NCBI GenBank assembly: GCA_020062665.1
Contig: JAGUVW010000061.1
Coordinates: forward strand, 67,065-131,064
DNA: 64,000 nt
Direction of reading: 5' to 3'
From: Pseudomonadales bacterium
Lineage (GTDB): Bacteria > Pseudomonadota > Gammaproteobacteria > Pseudomonadales > Ketobacteraceae
The notes below the pieces were generated by a model. The model saw only the letters and a list, made by a program, of their open reading frames with translations, had not been told where the DNA came from and did not search any database. The translations under genes were made by a program, and so were the position numbers. This document shows, in pieces, positions 18,601 to 30,600 of the stretch. Positions within the stretch are counted from its first letter, which is position 1. The number at the start of each line of letters is the position of its first letter.

Positions 18601-21600
18601 CATGACCCTGCTGGCGTCGTTCAAGGTGCTGCTGCATCACTACACCAGCAGCGAGGATATCTGTGTCGGTACGCCGATTGCGAACCGCACCACGCCGGAA
18701 CTGGAAAAGTTGATCGGCTTCTTCGTCAATACGCTGGCACTGCGTTCCGACTTGAGTGGCAATCCGTCGTTCGTGGATTTCCTGCAGCGTGTGCGCAAGA
18801 CCACCCAGGGCGCCTTCGCCAATCAGGAAATGCCGTTCGAACGCGTGGTGGAAGCCCTCGGCAATCCCCGCGACATGAGCTATTCACCGGTGTTCCAGGT
18901 GATGTTCGTGCTGCAGAACAGCACCATCGACGAAGAGTTCAATCTGGCGGGCGTGAATGTGGAAAGCCTGCACACGGCGCCCGGCACTGCCAAGTTCGAC
19001 CTGACGCTGGAATTCAGCGAGGAATCCGGTGTTCTGCATGGTGATATCGAGTTCTCCACCGACCTGTTCGAGCGTTCCACCATCGAACGTTTTGTGGAGC
19101 ACTATCGCCAGTTGATCGACAGCATTCTGGCGGCGCCGCAAATGCCCATCGGTTTGCTGAATCTGCTGACGCCGGCGGAAAAAGTGCAGCTGCTGCAGAC
19201 TTTCAACGCTACCGACGAAAATTTCCCGCAGGGCGACACCATGCACGGGCTGTTCGAGGCCCAGGTGGCGCGAACGCCCAATGCAATCGCGCTGGTGTTC
19301 GAGCGTGAACGGCTGACCTACCGTGAACTGAACGAGCGGGCCAATCGTCTGGCGCGGCATCTGCAGGCGCTGGGTGTGGCGAATGAATCCCTCGTCGGCG
19401 TCTGTATGGAGCGTCAAACCGATCTGGTGATTGCTCTGCTGGCGATTCTGAAAGCCGGTGGCGCCTATGTTCCGATCGACCCGAACTATCCGCCGGATCG
19501 CGTGGCCTACATGCTGGAAGATGCCAGTGCACCGGTGGTGATTTCCCAGTCCAGTCTGAACCACATGCTGCCGCCCGCGAATCCGCAAGGTGGTTTCCAT
19601 GTGGTGAACGTGGATCAGCTGGATCTGTCCCACAACGATGTGGTGAATCTGAATGCTGCGATCGATAACCAGCAGCTGGGTTATGTGATTTATACCTCCG
19701 GTTCCACCGGCAAGCCGAAAGGGGTGATGATCACCCACGCCAACGCGGCGGCGCTGGTGCATTGGGCGCATACGGTTTACAGCGCTGAGGATCTGTCGGC
19801 CACACTGGCGGCCACGTCGATCTGCTTCGACCTGTCGGTGTTCGAGATTTTTGTCACCCTGGCAGCGGGCGGAAAAGTGATTCTGGCGGAGAATGTGCTG
19901 GCGTTGCCCACTATTCCCGCGAAGAACGAAGTTGTGCTGGTGAATACGGTGCCGTCGGCCATTGCGTCACTGCAGCGGGCGGGCAGTATTCCTGCCAATG
20001 TCCGCGTGATCAATCTGGCGGGCGAGGCATTGCCGGCGAGCCTGGTGGATGCACTCTACGAAACCACTCAGGTTGAGCGGGTGTACGACCTGTACGGCCC
20101 GTCTGAGGACACCACCTATTCCACCTTCACGCTGCGTGAGGTGGGCAAGCCTGCCACCATCGGCCGTCCCATCAGTAACACGCACGCCTACATTTTGAAT
20201 CAGCACGGCCAGCTGGTGCCGCCGGGTCTGGCAGGGGAGCTGTATCTGGCCGGCACGGGCGTGACCCGCGGCTATCGCAATCGCCCCGAATTGACTGCAG
20301 AAAAATATCTACCGAACCCGTTCGAGCCCGATGGCATCTACGCCCGCATGTACCGTACCGGCGACCTGGTGCGCTACATGGCGAACGGCAATCTGGAATA
20401 TCTGGGCCGCATCGATCATCAGGTGAAAGTGCGGGGCTTCCGCATCGAGCTGGGCGAAATCCAGACCGTGATCAACCGCGCGCCCGGTGTGCAGGAATGT
20501 CTGGTGGTCACCAGCGAGGATGCTGCAGGTGGCAAGTCGCTGGTGACCTATCTGGTGAGCAAGCTGGATGCCGTCACCGTGATTCAGTCTGCCCGTGCCA
20601 TCATCCGCGAAAATCTGCCGGATTACATGATGCCGGCGGCGTTCGTGGTGCTGGACAAATTCCCGCTCACACCCAATGGCAAGATCGATCGCTCCGCGCT
20701 ACCGGCTGCGAAGCTGGATGATATTCTGGGTGCGGATTTTGTTGAGCCGAGAACTGAAGACGAGCACAAGATGGCGCAGATCTGGCGCGAAGTGCTCGGA
20801 CTGGAGCGGGTCGGTGTTACCAGCAATTTCTTCGAGCTGGGCGGCCATTCCCTGCTGGCGACGCAAGCGATTTCCCGCATACGTGACACCTTCAGGGTGG
20901 AGCTGCCGGTGAAGGCCCTGTTCACCATGCCCACTATTGCGGAACTGTGCGAGGCTCTGTCCACTGCAGGCGCACTGTCGCCGCTGGCGCCACCACCGGT
21001 GCAGCGTATTTCCCGCGACGGTGATATGCCGCTGTCATTCGCCCAGATGCGCCTGTGGTTCCTCAACCAGCTGGAAACCGGCAAATCCGAATACAACATC
21101 TCCACTTCCTACAACATGCCAGCCGCGATCCGGTTGAAAGGCGACCTGAATGTCAGCGCGCTGCGCAAGGCGTTCCAGGCGCTGGTGGATCGTCACGAGT
21201 CCCTGCGCACGTCGTTCCTGATCGATGATGGCCGTGCGACGCAAGTGATCCGCGAGCCCACCGACTGGTTCATGGATGTGCGCGATCTGCGTCATCTGGA
21301 TCACGAGGAACGCGAGGCGGAAATCATCAAGCTGGCGGAAGACGAGGCGACACGCTCGTTCGACCTGGTGCTGGGCAGCCTGGAAAAGGCCCGTCGCATC
21401 CGGCTGATGCGCACCCGTCTGCTGCAGACCGGCGAGCGCGAGCATGTGCTGCTGCTGACGATGCATCACATTATTTCCGACGGTTGGTCGCTGGGTGTTT
21501 TGATCGACGAAGTAGGCGAACTTTATCGTTCGCTGGTGCAGGGCGAAGCGCCGAATCTGCCGGAACTGCAGGTGCAGTACGCGGATTATGCATCCTGGCA

Positions 21601-24331
21601 ACGCAAGTGGATGGATGGCCCGGTGTTCGAGCACCAGCTGAATTACTGGCGCGGCGTTCTGGCCGGCGTGCCGGTGCTGGAGTTGCCGACGGATCATCCG
21701 CGTCCGGCCATGATGACGTTCAACGGTTCCTACGAGCCGGTGAAGCTGGATCAAACACTCACGCAGAAACTGAACGCGCTGAGTCGCAGCCAGGGCACCA
21801 CGTTGTTCATGACCTTGCTCGGCGCTTTCTACAGCCTGCTGTATCGCTACACCGGGCAGACCGACCTGTGCATCGGCACGCCGGTGGCCAACCGCGCGCG
21901 GCCGGAGTTCGAGCGTCTGATCGGCTGCTTCGTTAACAGTCTGGCGCTGCGGGTGAATCTGGACGGCGATCCACGCTTTGTGGATCTGCTGTCGCAAGTG
22001 CAGGACGTTACCCTGGCCGGTTACGAGCACCAGGATCTGCCCTTCGAGCGCCTGGTGGATGCATTGGGCGTGGCCCGCGATCGCAGCCACACACCGTTGT
22101 TCCAGGTGATGTTTACCTTGCAGAACGCCTCCAGCACCCTGGGCATGTCCATGCCGGGCCTGGATGTGGAGATGCTGCCGTCGGTGGCGCGCACTGCCAA
22201 GTTCGACATCACGCTGAACCTGGAAGAGGGCAGCGACGGCCTGCTGGGCATGTTCGAATACAACACCGACCTGTTCGACCGCGACACCATCCACCGCATG
22301 GCGAACCACTTCGAGCGGATGCTGGAAGCGTTGGTGGAACATCCGCACCAGCGCCTGTCGGAACTGCCGTTGCTGAGCGAGAGCGAACAGCGCCTGATTC
22401 TGCAGGACTGGAACCATCGCGGCGAAAGCTACGAGTACAACGACACCATTCACCAGCGGGTGGAAAAACAGGCCGCGCGCACGCCGTTCCGGGTGGCCGT
22501 GTCCATGGGTGCCGAGGCGCTCACCTACAAGGAACTGAACGAGCGCGCCAACCATCTGGCCCACTATCTGCGGGCGCAGGGCGTGGTGGCGGATCAACTG
22601 GTGGGCATCAGTCTGGAACGTTCCCTGGACATGGTGATCGCGATTCTGGGCATCCTGAAGGCCGGCGGCGCTTACGTGCCGGTGGATCCGAACAATCCGG
22701 AAGAGCGCAGTCGTTTCATTCTGGCGGATGCTGGCGTGTCCCTGCTGTTGACCCAGACCAGCATTGCCGCACAAATCCCGGCCGGCAACTACAAGGCGCT
22801 GCTTTTGGATCAGTTGCAGTCCGAACTGGCGGTGCAGCCGAATCACAATCCCGAACCCCTGGCGGATACTGACAGCCGTGCTTACGTGATCTACACCTCC
22901 GGCACCACTGGCAAGCCGAAGGGCGTGCTGATTCCGCATTCCAACGTGATCCGCCTGTTCACTGCCACTGAGCAGTGGTACAGCTTCGACGAACATGATG
23001 TCTGGACGGTCTTCCACTCCTTCGCGTTCGACTTCTCGGTGTGGGAATTGTGGGGAGCGCTGTTCTACGGCGGCCGGGCCATCGTGATTCCGTCGCGGGT
23101 TGCCAAGTCCACCGAGGACTTCTACGAGCTGGTGTGCAATGAAGGCGTCACGGTGCTGAACCAGACGCCGTCGGCCTTCACCCAGTTCATCCGGGTGGAC
23201 GAGTACTCCCGTGAGGACAAGCCGAATCTGGCCGCGCGCCTGAAGCTGCGTTATGTGATCTTCGGTGGCGAGGCGCTGGATTTCGCCGCGCTGCAGAAGT
23301 GGGCGGATCATCACGGCCTGGATCAGCCGCAGCTGATCAACATGTACGGCATCACTGAAACCACCGTGCACGTGACCTATCACCGCATCCTGGCGCAGGA
23401 TCTGGATCGTCGGCAGAGTCTGGTGGGCCGGCCGATTCCGGATCTGGATCTGTACATACTCGACAGCCACCTCAACCCGGTGCCCATCGGCGTGCCCGGC
23501 GAGCTGCATGTGGGCGGACAGGGCCTGGCCCATGGCTATCTCAACCGCCAGGACCTCACCGACCAGCGCTTCATCCCCAGCCCGTTCACCCAGGGCGTGC
23601 AGCGGGAGAAGGGGCTCTACCAGCGCCTGTACAAAACCGGCGACGTGGGCCGCTACCTGGCCAACGGCGTGGTGGAATACATGGGCCGTATCGACGATCA
23701 GGTGAAGATTCGCGGTTACCGGATCGAGCTGGGCGAAATCGAATCAGCCATCAGTCAGTATGAAGGCGTGCGCGAAAGCGTGGTGCTCGCCCGTGAGGAC
23801 GTGCCGGGGGACAAGCGTCTGGTGGCCTATATCGCCGCCGACGAAGGTGCTCTGGAGCTGGCCGATCTGAAAACCCAGATCCGCAAGCAACTGCCTGATT
23901 ACATGGTGCCCAGTGCCTATGTGGTCATGCCCACCTTCCCGCTGACCGTAAATGGCAAGATCGACAAGCGCGCGCTGCCAGTGCCGGACGACGCAGCGGT
24001 GCCAAAAAACGAATATGTGGCGCCGCGCAACGAAACCGAGGAAGCCCTGGTGCAGATTTGGCAGGAAGTCCTCAATCTGGAGCAGGTGGGCGTTCGCGAT
24101 AACTTTTTCGATATTGGCGGTCACTCCCTGCTGGCGACGCAGGTGGTGTCACGGGTGCGGGAACACTTCAATGTGGAACTGGCCCTGAGCGCACTGTTCG
24201 AAGAGCCCACCATCGAAAACATCGCCCTGCATCTTTTGCAGGCCGAACTGGCGGGCACGGACGAACTGGAAATGGCCGAACTGCTGGCCGAAATCGAGGG
24301 ATTGAGCGAAGAAGACCTGAAAAACCTCTAG
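15695..24331 (+). CDS. NRPS1: FAAL-ACP-C-A(Ala)-T-C-A(Thr)-T lipopeptide starter synthetase
   Basis: The 2878-aa protein begins with a fatty acyl-AMP ligase (residues 1-590, core YTSGSTGNPKG at 179-189, SWLPMFHDMGLIG) and an acyl carrier (GIDSL, Ser652). These activate and load a fatty acid as the starter. The first C domain (HHIAADG at 855) would join the acyl chain to residue 1. The first A domain (core from 1333, Asp1379) has pocket D-L-F-N-N-A-L-T-Y, a code I associate with Ala; its carrier serine is 1719. The second C (HHIISDG at 1924) and A domain (Asp2446) have pocket D-F-W-N-I-G-M-V-H, the classic Thr code; carrier Ser2811. The tail ends LSEEDLKNL, likely a docking helix. There is no thioesterase, so the chain passes to NRPS2. 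AGGA lies 11 bases before the ATG. Confidence 0.95.
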   Translation: MSVDVSSDSFDPSRCTTLIELLETRAALNPNKVVFTFLPDGEDKGITVTYGELSNRAKAVANRFREFTQVGDRALMLFPSGLEFIYAFFGCLYAGVIAVPAYPPRRNQNLNRLKSIIDDCDPSLVLTTSKVMTVAEPLFAETPGLQALLWQTVDLDEASSPLGWHEPAISKDSLAFLQYTSGSTGNPKGVMVSHGNLIYNEAMICAAFRSTDQDVSVSWLPMFHDMGLIGTTLQPLYCGATSIFMSPASFLQKPMRWLQAISDYRGTAICAPNFAYELCARQITDEQKAQLDLSSLRIALSGAEPVRSETLECFIEAFESCGFRRGAFTPTFGLAEATLMVSCALEQNRPLYTDVDTQALADNRIVPVVAGSSVKSTRLVSNGTTFLDAELAIVDPQTKQVLPEGQVGEIWSKGDHIAKGYWRKDDATVETFKAFTADRRGPFMRTGDLGCQIKGELYITGRQKDVIIIRGRNHYPQDIELTVQQSHVALKADAGAAFVASIDGEERLVVVQEVERKYRMRLVADVVAAAIREAVAENHELQVYAIVFLKPGAILKTSSGKIQRSANKQAFLDGTLDAIEVSSMKQQELSESGKQAIEAALKLTREEWLALPADQQEPRLVQYLKAAIASEIGEQLDRIRDDISLMGLGIDSLQITQLFTRLRDRFRIDLELPALFDAADFNALAATLANAMHGNTVSKLPPLTPVAREELMPMSFSQKRMWFLDKLREGNVAYNLPFALKIQGALDIAAAQKAFESMVRRHEVLRTVYVERDGRAYQQVMPSKPWVFDIEDLTYLKEPALSKAIADRIDREARKPFNLATGPVIRTQLLQLPALESDSVKGRAAEQYLLLITMHHIAADGFSLKVITDEISRAYEAEIHETKPALPELPIQYADFALWQKNLFDSGLLNQQLDYWVDHLQGVPVLDMPTDHPRPPEQSFQGSNFYFSIEKDKVQALKQLSRSQGVTFYMTLLASFKVLLHHYTSSEDICVGTPIANRTTPELEKLIGFFVNTLALRSDLSGNPSFVDFLQRVRKTTQGAFANQEMPFERVVEALGNPRDMSYSPVFQVMFVLQNSTIDEEFNLAGVNVESLHTAPGTAKFDLTLEFSEESGVLHGDIEFSTDLFERSTIERFVEHYRQLIDSILAAPQMPIGLLNLLTPAEKVQLLQTFNATDENFPQGDTMHGLFEAQVARTPNAIALVFERERLTYRELNERANRLARHLQALGVANESLVGVCMERQTDLVIALLAILKAGGAYVPIDPNYPPDRVAYMLEDASAPVVISQSSLNHMLPPANPQGGFHVVNVDQLDLSHNDVVNLNAAIDNQQLGYVIYTSGSTGKPKGVMITHANAAALVHWAHTVYSAEDLSATLAATSICFDLSVFEIFVTLAAGGKVILAENVLALPTIPAKNEVVLVNTVPSAIASLQRAGSIPANVRVINLAGEALPASLVDALYETTQVERVYDLYGPSEDTTYSTFTLREVGKPATIGRPISNTHAYILNQHGQLVPPGLAGELYLAGTGVTRGYRNRPELTAEKYLPNPFEPDGIYARMYRTGDLVRYMANGNLEYLGRIDHQVKVRGFRIELGEIQTVINRAPGVQECLVVTSEDAAGGKSLVTYLVSKLDAVTVIQSARAIIRENLPDYMMPAAFVVLDKFPLTPNGKIDRSALPAAKLDDILGADFVEPRTEDEHKMAQIWREVLGLERVGVTSNFFELGGHSLLATQAISRIRDTFRVELPVKALFTMPTIAELCEALSTAGALSPLAPPPVQRISRDGDMPLSFAQMRLWFLNQLETGKSEYNISTSYNMPAAIRLKGDLNVSALRKAFQALVDRHESLRTSFLIDDGRATQVIREPTDWFMDVRDLRHLDHEEREAEIIKLAEDEATRSFDLVLGSLEKARRIRLMRTRLLQTGEREHVLLLTMHHIISDGWSLGVLIDEVGELYRSLVQGEAPNLPELQVQYADYASWQRKWMDGPVFEHQLNYWRGVLAGVPVLELPTDHPRPAMMTFNGSYEPVKLDQTLTQKLNALSRSQGTTLFMTLLGAFYSLLYRYTGQTDLCIGTPVANRARPEFERLIGCFVNSLALRVNLDGDPRFVDLLSQVQDVTLAGYEHQDLPFERLVDALGVARDRSHTPLFQVMFTLQNASSTLGMSMPGLDVEMLPSVARTAKFDITLNLEEGSDGLLGMFEYNTDLFDRDTIHRMANHFERMLEALVEHPHQRLSELPLLSESEQRLILQDWNHRGESYEYNDTIHQRVEKQAARTPFRVAVSMGAEALTYKELNERANHLAHYLRAQGVVADQLVGISLERSLDMVIAILGILKAGGAYVPVDPNNPEERSRFILADAGVSLLLTQTSIAAQIPAGNYKALLLDQLQSELAVQPNHNPEPLADTDSRAYVIYTSGTTGKPKGVLIPHSNVIRLFTATEQWYSFDEHDVWTVFHSFAFDFSVWELWGALFYGGRAIVIPSRVAKSTEDFYELVCNEGVTVLNQTPSAFTQFIRVDEYSREDKPNLAARLKLRYVIFGGEALDFAALQKWADHHGLDQPQLINMYGITETTVHVTYHRILAQDLDRRQSLVGRPIPDLDLYILDSHLNPVPIGVPGELHVGGQGLAHGYLNRQDLTDQRFIPSPFTQGVQREKGLYQRLYKTGDVGRYLANGVVEYMGRIDDQVKIRGYRIELGEIESAISQYEGVRESVVLAREDVPGDKRLVAYIAADEGALELADLKTQIRKQLPDYMVPSAYVVMPTFPLTVNGKIDKRALPVPDDAAVPKNEYVAPRNETEEALVQIWQEVLNLEQVGVRDNFFDIGGHSLLATQVVSRVREHFNVELALSALFEEPTIENIALHLLQAELAGTDELEMAELLAEIEGLSEEDLKNL

Positions 24332-24601
24332 AAAAGCAAGGAGTCACTTTACCAGCTGGGGCTGGGAGGGCGACTCCCTTACAATAATCATAATAATAGG
24401 CAGGCCGTTGTGGCCTGCCACGCATTGTTTATAGCGTACTAAACTATCAGAATAAGTATGGCGGCATGATTCGATAGTTAGGCTTGGGGCCCAATCCACC
24501 GGACGCTTGTTGAGGTGTCCTGTCCTGTCGGCATTTAACCGACCCATGCGCTCCCGCTTCGTACATAACAAGCACAAAAATCTCACGGGCACTTTGATTA
24601 A
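24332..24601. other. NRPS1-NRPS2 spacer with 8-bp hairpin
   Basis: This 270-bp spacer is unusual in an otherwise tightly packed cluster. It has a perfect 8-bp inverted repeat, ggcaggcc/ggcctgcc with a five-base loop, at 24399-24419. No T-run follows on the plus strand, so it is not a typical terminator. No gene is seen. NRPS2 has no strong Shine-Dalgarno sequence in front of its ATG. Confidence 0.5.
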
Positions 24602-27600
24602 ATGACAGACAAGAAGTTACTAAACCGTTTGGCCAGCCTGTCCCCCGAACAGCGGGAAGCGTTGCTGAAGCAGCTGCAGAAGAAGAAAACTCAGGGCTCA
24701 GAGCCGCGCAAGGATGGCATCCAGGTTTACCCGCGTGACCACCAGCATCTGCCCATGTCCTATGCGCAGCAACGGCTGTGGTTTATCGATCAGCTTCAGT
24801 CTGGCAGCGCCAGCTACAACATCTCCGCCGCTCTGCGCCTGAAAGGCAGTCTGGACGTCGAAGCCCTGCGCATGAGCTTCGACGAGATCGTGCGCCGTCA
24901 TGAAGTACTCCGCACCACCTTCATCACCGAGGATGGCCAGGGCCGTCAGGTGATCAATCAGCACCAGCGCTGGGAGCTGGCCACCATCAGCCTGGAGCCT
25001 TTGAGCCGCGAGGAACAGGAGGAAGTCATTCGCGCCCGTTTCAAGGGTGATGCCCACACCTCTTTCGATCTGATCAACGGCCCGCTGCTGCGCACCCGCC
25101 TGATCCGGTTGAGCAGCACCGAGCATGTGATGATCGTCACCATGCACCACGTGATCGCCGATGGCTGGTCGATGGGTGTGTTCATCCGTGAAATGGCGCT
25201 GCTGTACGATGCATTTACCCAGGACAAACAATCACCGCTGACGGATCTGAAAATCCAGTACGCCGATTATTCCCTGTGGCAGCGGGAGTGGCTGTCGGGC
25301 GAGCGGCTGGAGCGGCAGCTCAGCTACTGGAAAACGCGCCTCGATGGCGTGCCGGTGCTGGAACTACCGACAGATTTTCCCCGTCCGCCGGTGCACAGCT
25401 ATCAGGGTGCCAATCTGCATTTCCGTCTGGATGTGGAAACGTCCCGCGCGCTGAATGAATTGGCCAAGAAGCAGGGCGTGACCCTGTTCATGGTGCTCTT
25501 TGCCGCGTTGCAAACCCTGCTGCATCGTTACAGTGGCCAGGACGATGTGTGTGTGGGAACCCCCATCGCGGGACGGGTGCGCCCGGAGCTGGAGCATCTG
25601 ATCGGCTGCTTCGTGAATACCCTGGCGATCCGCAGCGATCTGTCGGGCAATCCCACCTTTACCTCACTGCTGAAACAGATTCAGCAAAACCTGACCGGCG
25701 CCTACGATCACCAGGATATTCCGTTCGAGCGTCTGGTGGACGAACTGGGTGTGGCGCGGGAAATGAGCCACACGCCGCTGTTCCAGGTAATGTTCGTGCT
25801 GCAGAACGCCACCAGCACCAGCGCGCTGTCGCTGCCCGGCCTGAACATCGAGCTGCTGCCGGAAGAATCCGAGACGTCCAAGTTCGATCTCACCATCAAC
25901 ATGCGGGAAGAGAAGGGCTGCCTGCAGGGTGATTTCGAATATCGCACCGATCTGTACAGCGCCAATTCCATCCAGCATCAGATCAGTCATTTTCAGAATC
26001 TGCTGAAAGCGGTGGTGGCCAATCCCGCCGGTGGCATCGATGATTTTGATTATCTGAGCCCGCAGGAGCGTCAGCAGATTCTGGTGGAGTGGAACAATAC
26101 TGCCACTGACTATGAACGTGATTCCGATGTGCTGGATGTATTCCAGCAGACAGTACGACTGTTCCCCGAACGCGTTGCGGTGGAGCTGGGCAACCAGTCG
26201 CTGAGTTACACCCAGCTGGATCAGCGCGCCAATCATGTGGCGCTGTGGCTGATCGAGAAGGGCGTAAGGCCCGGTGCCCGCGTGGGTTTGTGCGCCGAGC
26301 GCAGTATCGAAACCATCGCCGCGATTCTGGGTATCCTGAAAGCGGGTGCGTCCTATGTGCCGCTCGATCCTGCCTATCCGCAGGATCGCCTGCACTACAT
26401 GCTGGACGATACCGGCGCTGGCATCGTCATCGCCCATCCTCATCTCACCGCCAATCTGCCGGTGACGCCGGACAATCTGATCGACCTGACCCGGCTGCAG
26501 ACTGAATCCGCGCCGTGCCCTGATCCTGCCGTGCGGGTAGGGCCGCTGGCGCCGGCCTATGTGATGTACACCTCGGGTTCCACCGGTAAGCCCAAGGGGA
26601 TCGAGGTGGTGCATCGCAACATCGTGCGGCTGGTGCGCAACACCAATTTCATGCAGCTGGATGAAAGCACATCCTTCCTGCAGTACGCGCCGATTTCATT
26701 CGACGCGGCGACGCTGGAAATCTGGGGGCCGCTGCTCAACGGCGGCAAGATCGTGGTGGCGCCGCCGGGGCAACTGACGCCGGAAGAACTGGGCGCGGTC
26801 ATCGCGAAGGGCAACGTCAACGCAGCCTGGCTCACCGCTGCGTTGTTCCATGTCTTCGCGGAATATCATGCCGAGCAGCTCAAGCCGATTCGCCAGCTGC
26901 TGGCGGGTGGTGATGTGCTGTCGCCGAAGCTGGTGCGCAAAGTGTTGCAGCAGTTCCCCGGCATGACGCTGATCAACGGTTATGGCCCCACGGAAAATAC
27001 GACGTTCACCTGCTGCTATCCGATGTATTCGCCGGAGGATGTACGGCACACGGTGCCGATCGGTCGCCCGATCGCCAACACCAAGGTGTACGTGCTGGAT
27101 CGCAGTCTGAGACCGGTGCCCGTGGGTGTGCCCGGTGAGCTGTACACGTCGGGCGACGGTGTGGCCAATGGCTATCTCAATCGGGAGGAGCTCACCGCCG
27201 ATGTTTTTATCCAGAATCCGTTCTGCGCCGGCGATGACACCCGCCTGTACAAGACCGGCGATCTGGTGCGCTACTACCCTGATGGCAATATCGAATATCT
27301 GGGCCGTATCGATCAGCAGGTAAAGATCCGTGGTTTCCGCATTGAACTCAGTGAAGTGGAAGAAGCCATCAGCCGTATCAACACTATTCGCGAAGTGGCG
27401 GTGATCGCGCGGGAAGATGTGCCGCGCGTGAAGCGACTGGTGGCGTATTTCGTTCCGGTGGAGGGCGCTCATCCCACCGCGATCGAACTGCGTGCCGAGT
27501 TGAAACAGTCGCTGCCGGATTACATGGTGCCGTCGGCGTTTGTGGCGATGGATTCGCTGCCGGTCACTGCCAATGGCAAACTTGACCGTCGCGCACTGCC

Positions 27601-30600
27601 GAAGCCGGAAACCGACAACGAAGCCGCGCTGCAACGCATCCCGCCGCGCACCGAGAAAGAAAAAATTCTCGCCACCATCTGGTGTCAGGTGCTGAACCTG
27701 CAGGAAGTGGGTATCCGCGACAATTTCTTCGAATTGGGTGGTGATTCCATTCTCAGCATCCAGATCATCAGTCGCGCCAAGCTGGCAGGCCTGCATCTGA
27801 CCACCAAGCAGATTTTCGAGAACCAGACCATCGAGGAACTGGCGGAAGTGGCCAGCGAGGCGGAAACGCCGGTGCTGGCAGAGCAGGGCATGGTGGTGGG
27901 CGACGTGTTGCTGTCGCCGATCCAGCAGTGGTTCTTCGAACACGACTTTGCCCATGAGCATCACTGGAACCAGTCGGTGTTGCTGGACATCCGGCCCGAG
28001 GCAAAACTGACGGAGCAGCAGATCGGCAAGGCGCTGACAGCAGTGGTGCAGCAGCACGACGCGCTGCGCCTGCGCTTTGTGCGCGACGGCGAACAGGTGC
28101 GGCAATTCCACCAGAGTGGCGTCAGCGGCGATGATCATTTTGTGCTTCACCACATCGAGCTGGAGCAGGATGACCCTGCCCGCATCGGTCAGCTGATTAC
28201 CGAGCACTGCGCCCGCATTCAGGCCAGTCTGGATCTGGCGCAGGGCCCTATTCTGGCGGCAGGCTTTTTCCGGCTGGCCGATGGTCAGCGTAAGCTGCTG
28301 CTGGTCATTCATCACCTGGTGGTGGACGGCGTTTCCTGGCGCATATTGCTCGACGATTTCACCCAGGCGTTGCAGAAAGTGCAGCAGCATGATGATCCGA
28401 AGCTGGGCATGAAAACCACGTCTTACCAGCAGTGGATCAATGCCCTGAAAGATCATGTCAGCAGCGGCGCGCTCAACGAGGAAATGGAGCACTGGCGCAA
28501 GCTGGTGTGGGCAGAAAAGCCGGTGCTGCCGCTGGATGACCCCGACGGCAGTTTCACTGTTGCCGATACCGTGGTGCTGTCTCACCGGTTGGGCGAAGAA
28601 CAGACGCAAGCGCTGTTGCGCGATGTCAATCGTGCCTATCGCACGGACATTACCGATGTGTTGATGACCGCGCTGGCCCGCACGTTCAGCGACTGGAGCG
28701 GCAACGTGGAAACCCTGCTGGAGCTGGAAGGCCATGGCCGGGAAATGTTCTCGGACAAGATCGATCTGAGTCGCACTGTCGGTTGGTTCACGTCGGTTTA
28801 TCCGGTGCGCCTGCGCTATGAAAACGGTCAGTCCCTGCAGGACAACCTCAAGTCCATCAAGGAACAGTTGCGGCAGATCCCCAATCGCGGCTTTGGTTAT
28901 GGTGCGCTGCGCTATCTGGGCACCGACGAGCAGCGCGATGAACTGGCGCAGGCACCCCAGGCTGATCTGGTGTTCAACTATCTGGGTCAGTTCGATTCCA
29001 TCATCGAGAACAATCCCTGGTTCACCGTGGCTGCCGAAGAGCGCGGGCTGGAACACAGTCTCAACAGCGAAGATCCTCATCGCCTGAGCATCAACAGTCA
29101 CATTGTGGACGGCCGTCTGCAGGTGGACTGGATTTACAGCGAAAAGGTTTTCAAGCCGCAGACGATCGAGCGACTGGCAACCCAGTATCTGCGCGCGCTG
29201 GAGCAGGTGATTCACCACTGCACCCAGCCGGACGTGTTTGGCTACACGCCGTCGGATTTCCCGTTGACGCGGCTGGATCAGCAGCAGATCGATCGCCTGG
29301 TGGGCAAGCAGCGTGGCATTGTGTCCATCTATCCGCTGTCACCCATGCAGGAAGGCATGCTGTTCCACAGCCTGTTCGACAATGACGCGGGTGTCTATTT
29401 TGAACAGCTGAGCGTGGAAGTGATCGGCAATGTGGATCGCGATCTGCTGAAACAGGCGTGGATTCAGGTGGTGAACCGGCATCCGGCGCTGCGCAGTGCA
29501 TTCGTTTGGCAGGATCTGGATCGTCCGCTGCAGATCGTCTACAACCGCATCGAAATGGAAGTGAACGAGTTCGACTGGCGCAACATCGATCCGGCCCAGG
29601 AACAGCATCGCCTGAACGTGTGGCTGGAAAAGGATCGCCAGCGTGGCTTCGATTTCGACAAGCCGGGCCTGATGCGACTGGCGTGGGTGGATCTGCCGGG
29701 ACACCGTTCGCGATTGATCTGGAGTTTCCACCATATTGTGCTGGACGGCTGGTCGTTGCCGCTGGTGATGGGCGAAGTGTTCCAGACCTATGGCGCGCTG
29801 GTAAAAGGTGTGCAGCTGCAGTTGCCGGCTGCAGGTTCTTATGAGGATTTCATCGCGTACCTTGAGCGCTCCGACAAGGGCGATGCGCTGCAATTCTGGA
29901 AACTGTACCTGGCGGGCTTCGAAGCGGCAACACCACTGCCCAACAAGAAGCAGCGCAACCATCAGCAGGACAAGGTGTTTGCGGAACATCACCTGCGCCT
30001 GGATGACGCGCTCACCTCACGTCTGCAAACGTTTGCACGGGAACAGCATGTCACGCTGAATACCGTCATTCAGGCGGCCTGGGGTGTGCTGCTGGCTCGC
30101 TACAGCGGCGAGAAAGATGTGGTGTTTGGCACCACGGTGTCCGGGCGCCCGGCCGAGCTGGCGAATGTCGAGCAGATCGTCGGCCTGTTCATCAACACGC
30201 TGCCGCTGCGTCTGCAGATCGACGACGACACCACCATCGCACCGCTGCTGCAGCGCATGCAGGAAGACCAGCTGGATCTGCGTCGCTACGAATTCACGCC
30301 GCTGGTGGATATCCACCGTCATTCCGATGTGCCCGGCGATCAGGCGCTGTTCGACAGTATTCTGGTGTTTGAGAACTACCCGGTAGGCGAAGCGGTGCAT
30401 AGCGCCGATGAACTGCTGGACATCGGCCACATCACCACCATCGAACACACCAACTTCCCGATCACGCTGATCGTGGAGCCATCGGATCGTCTGCTCATCA
30501 AACTGTCCTACGATGCCACTCTGTTTGAATCGTCTGCGATTCAGCGCACGTTGCTGCATCTGCAGCGTGTGATCCAGGGCGTGCTGTCGCAGCCGGACGT

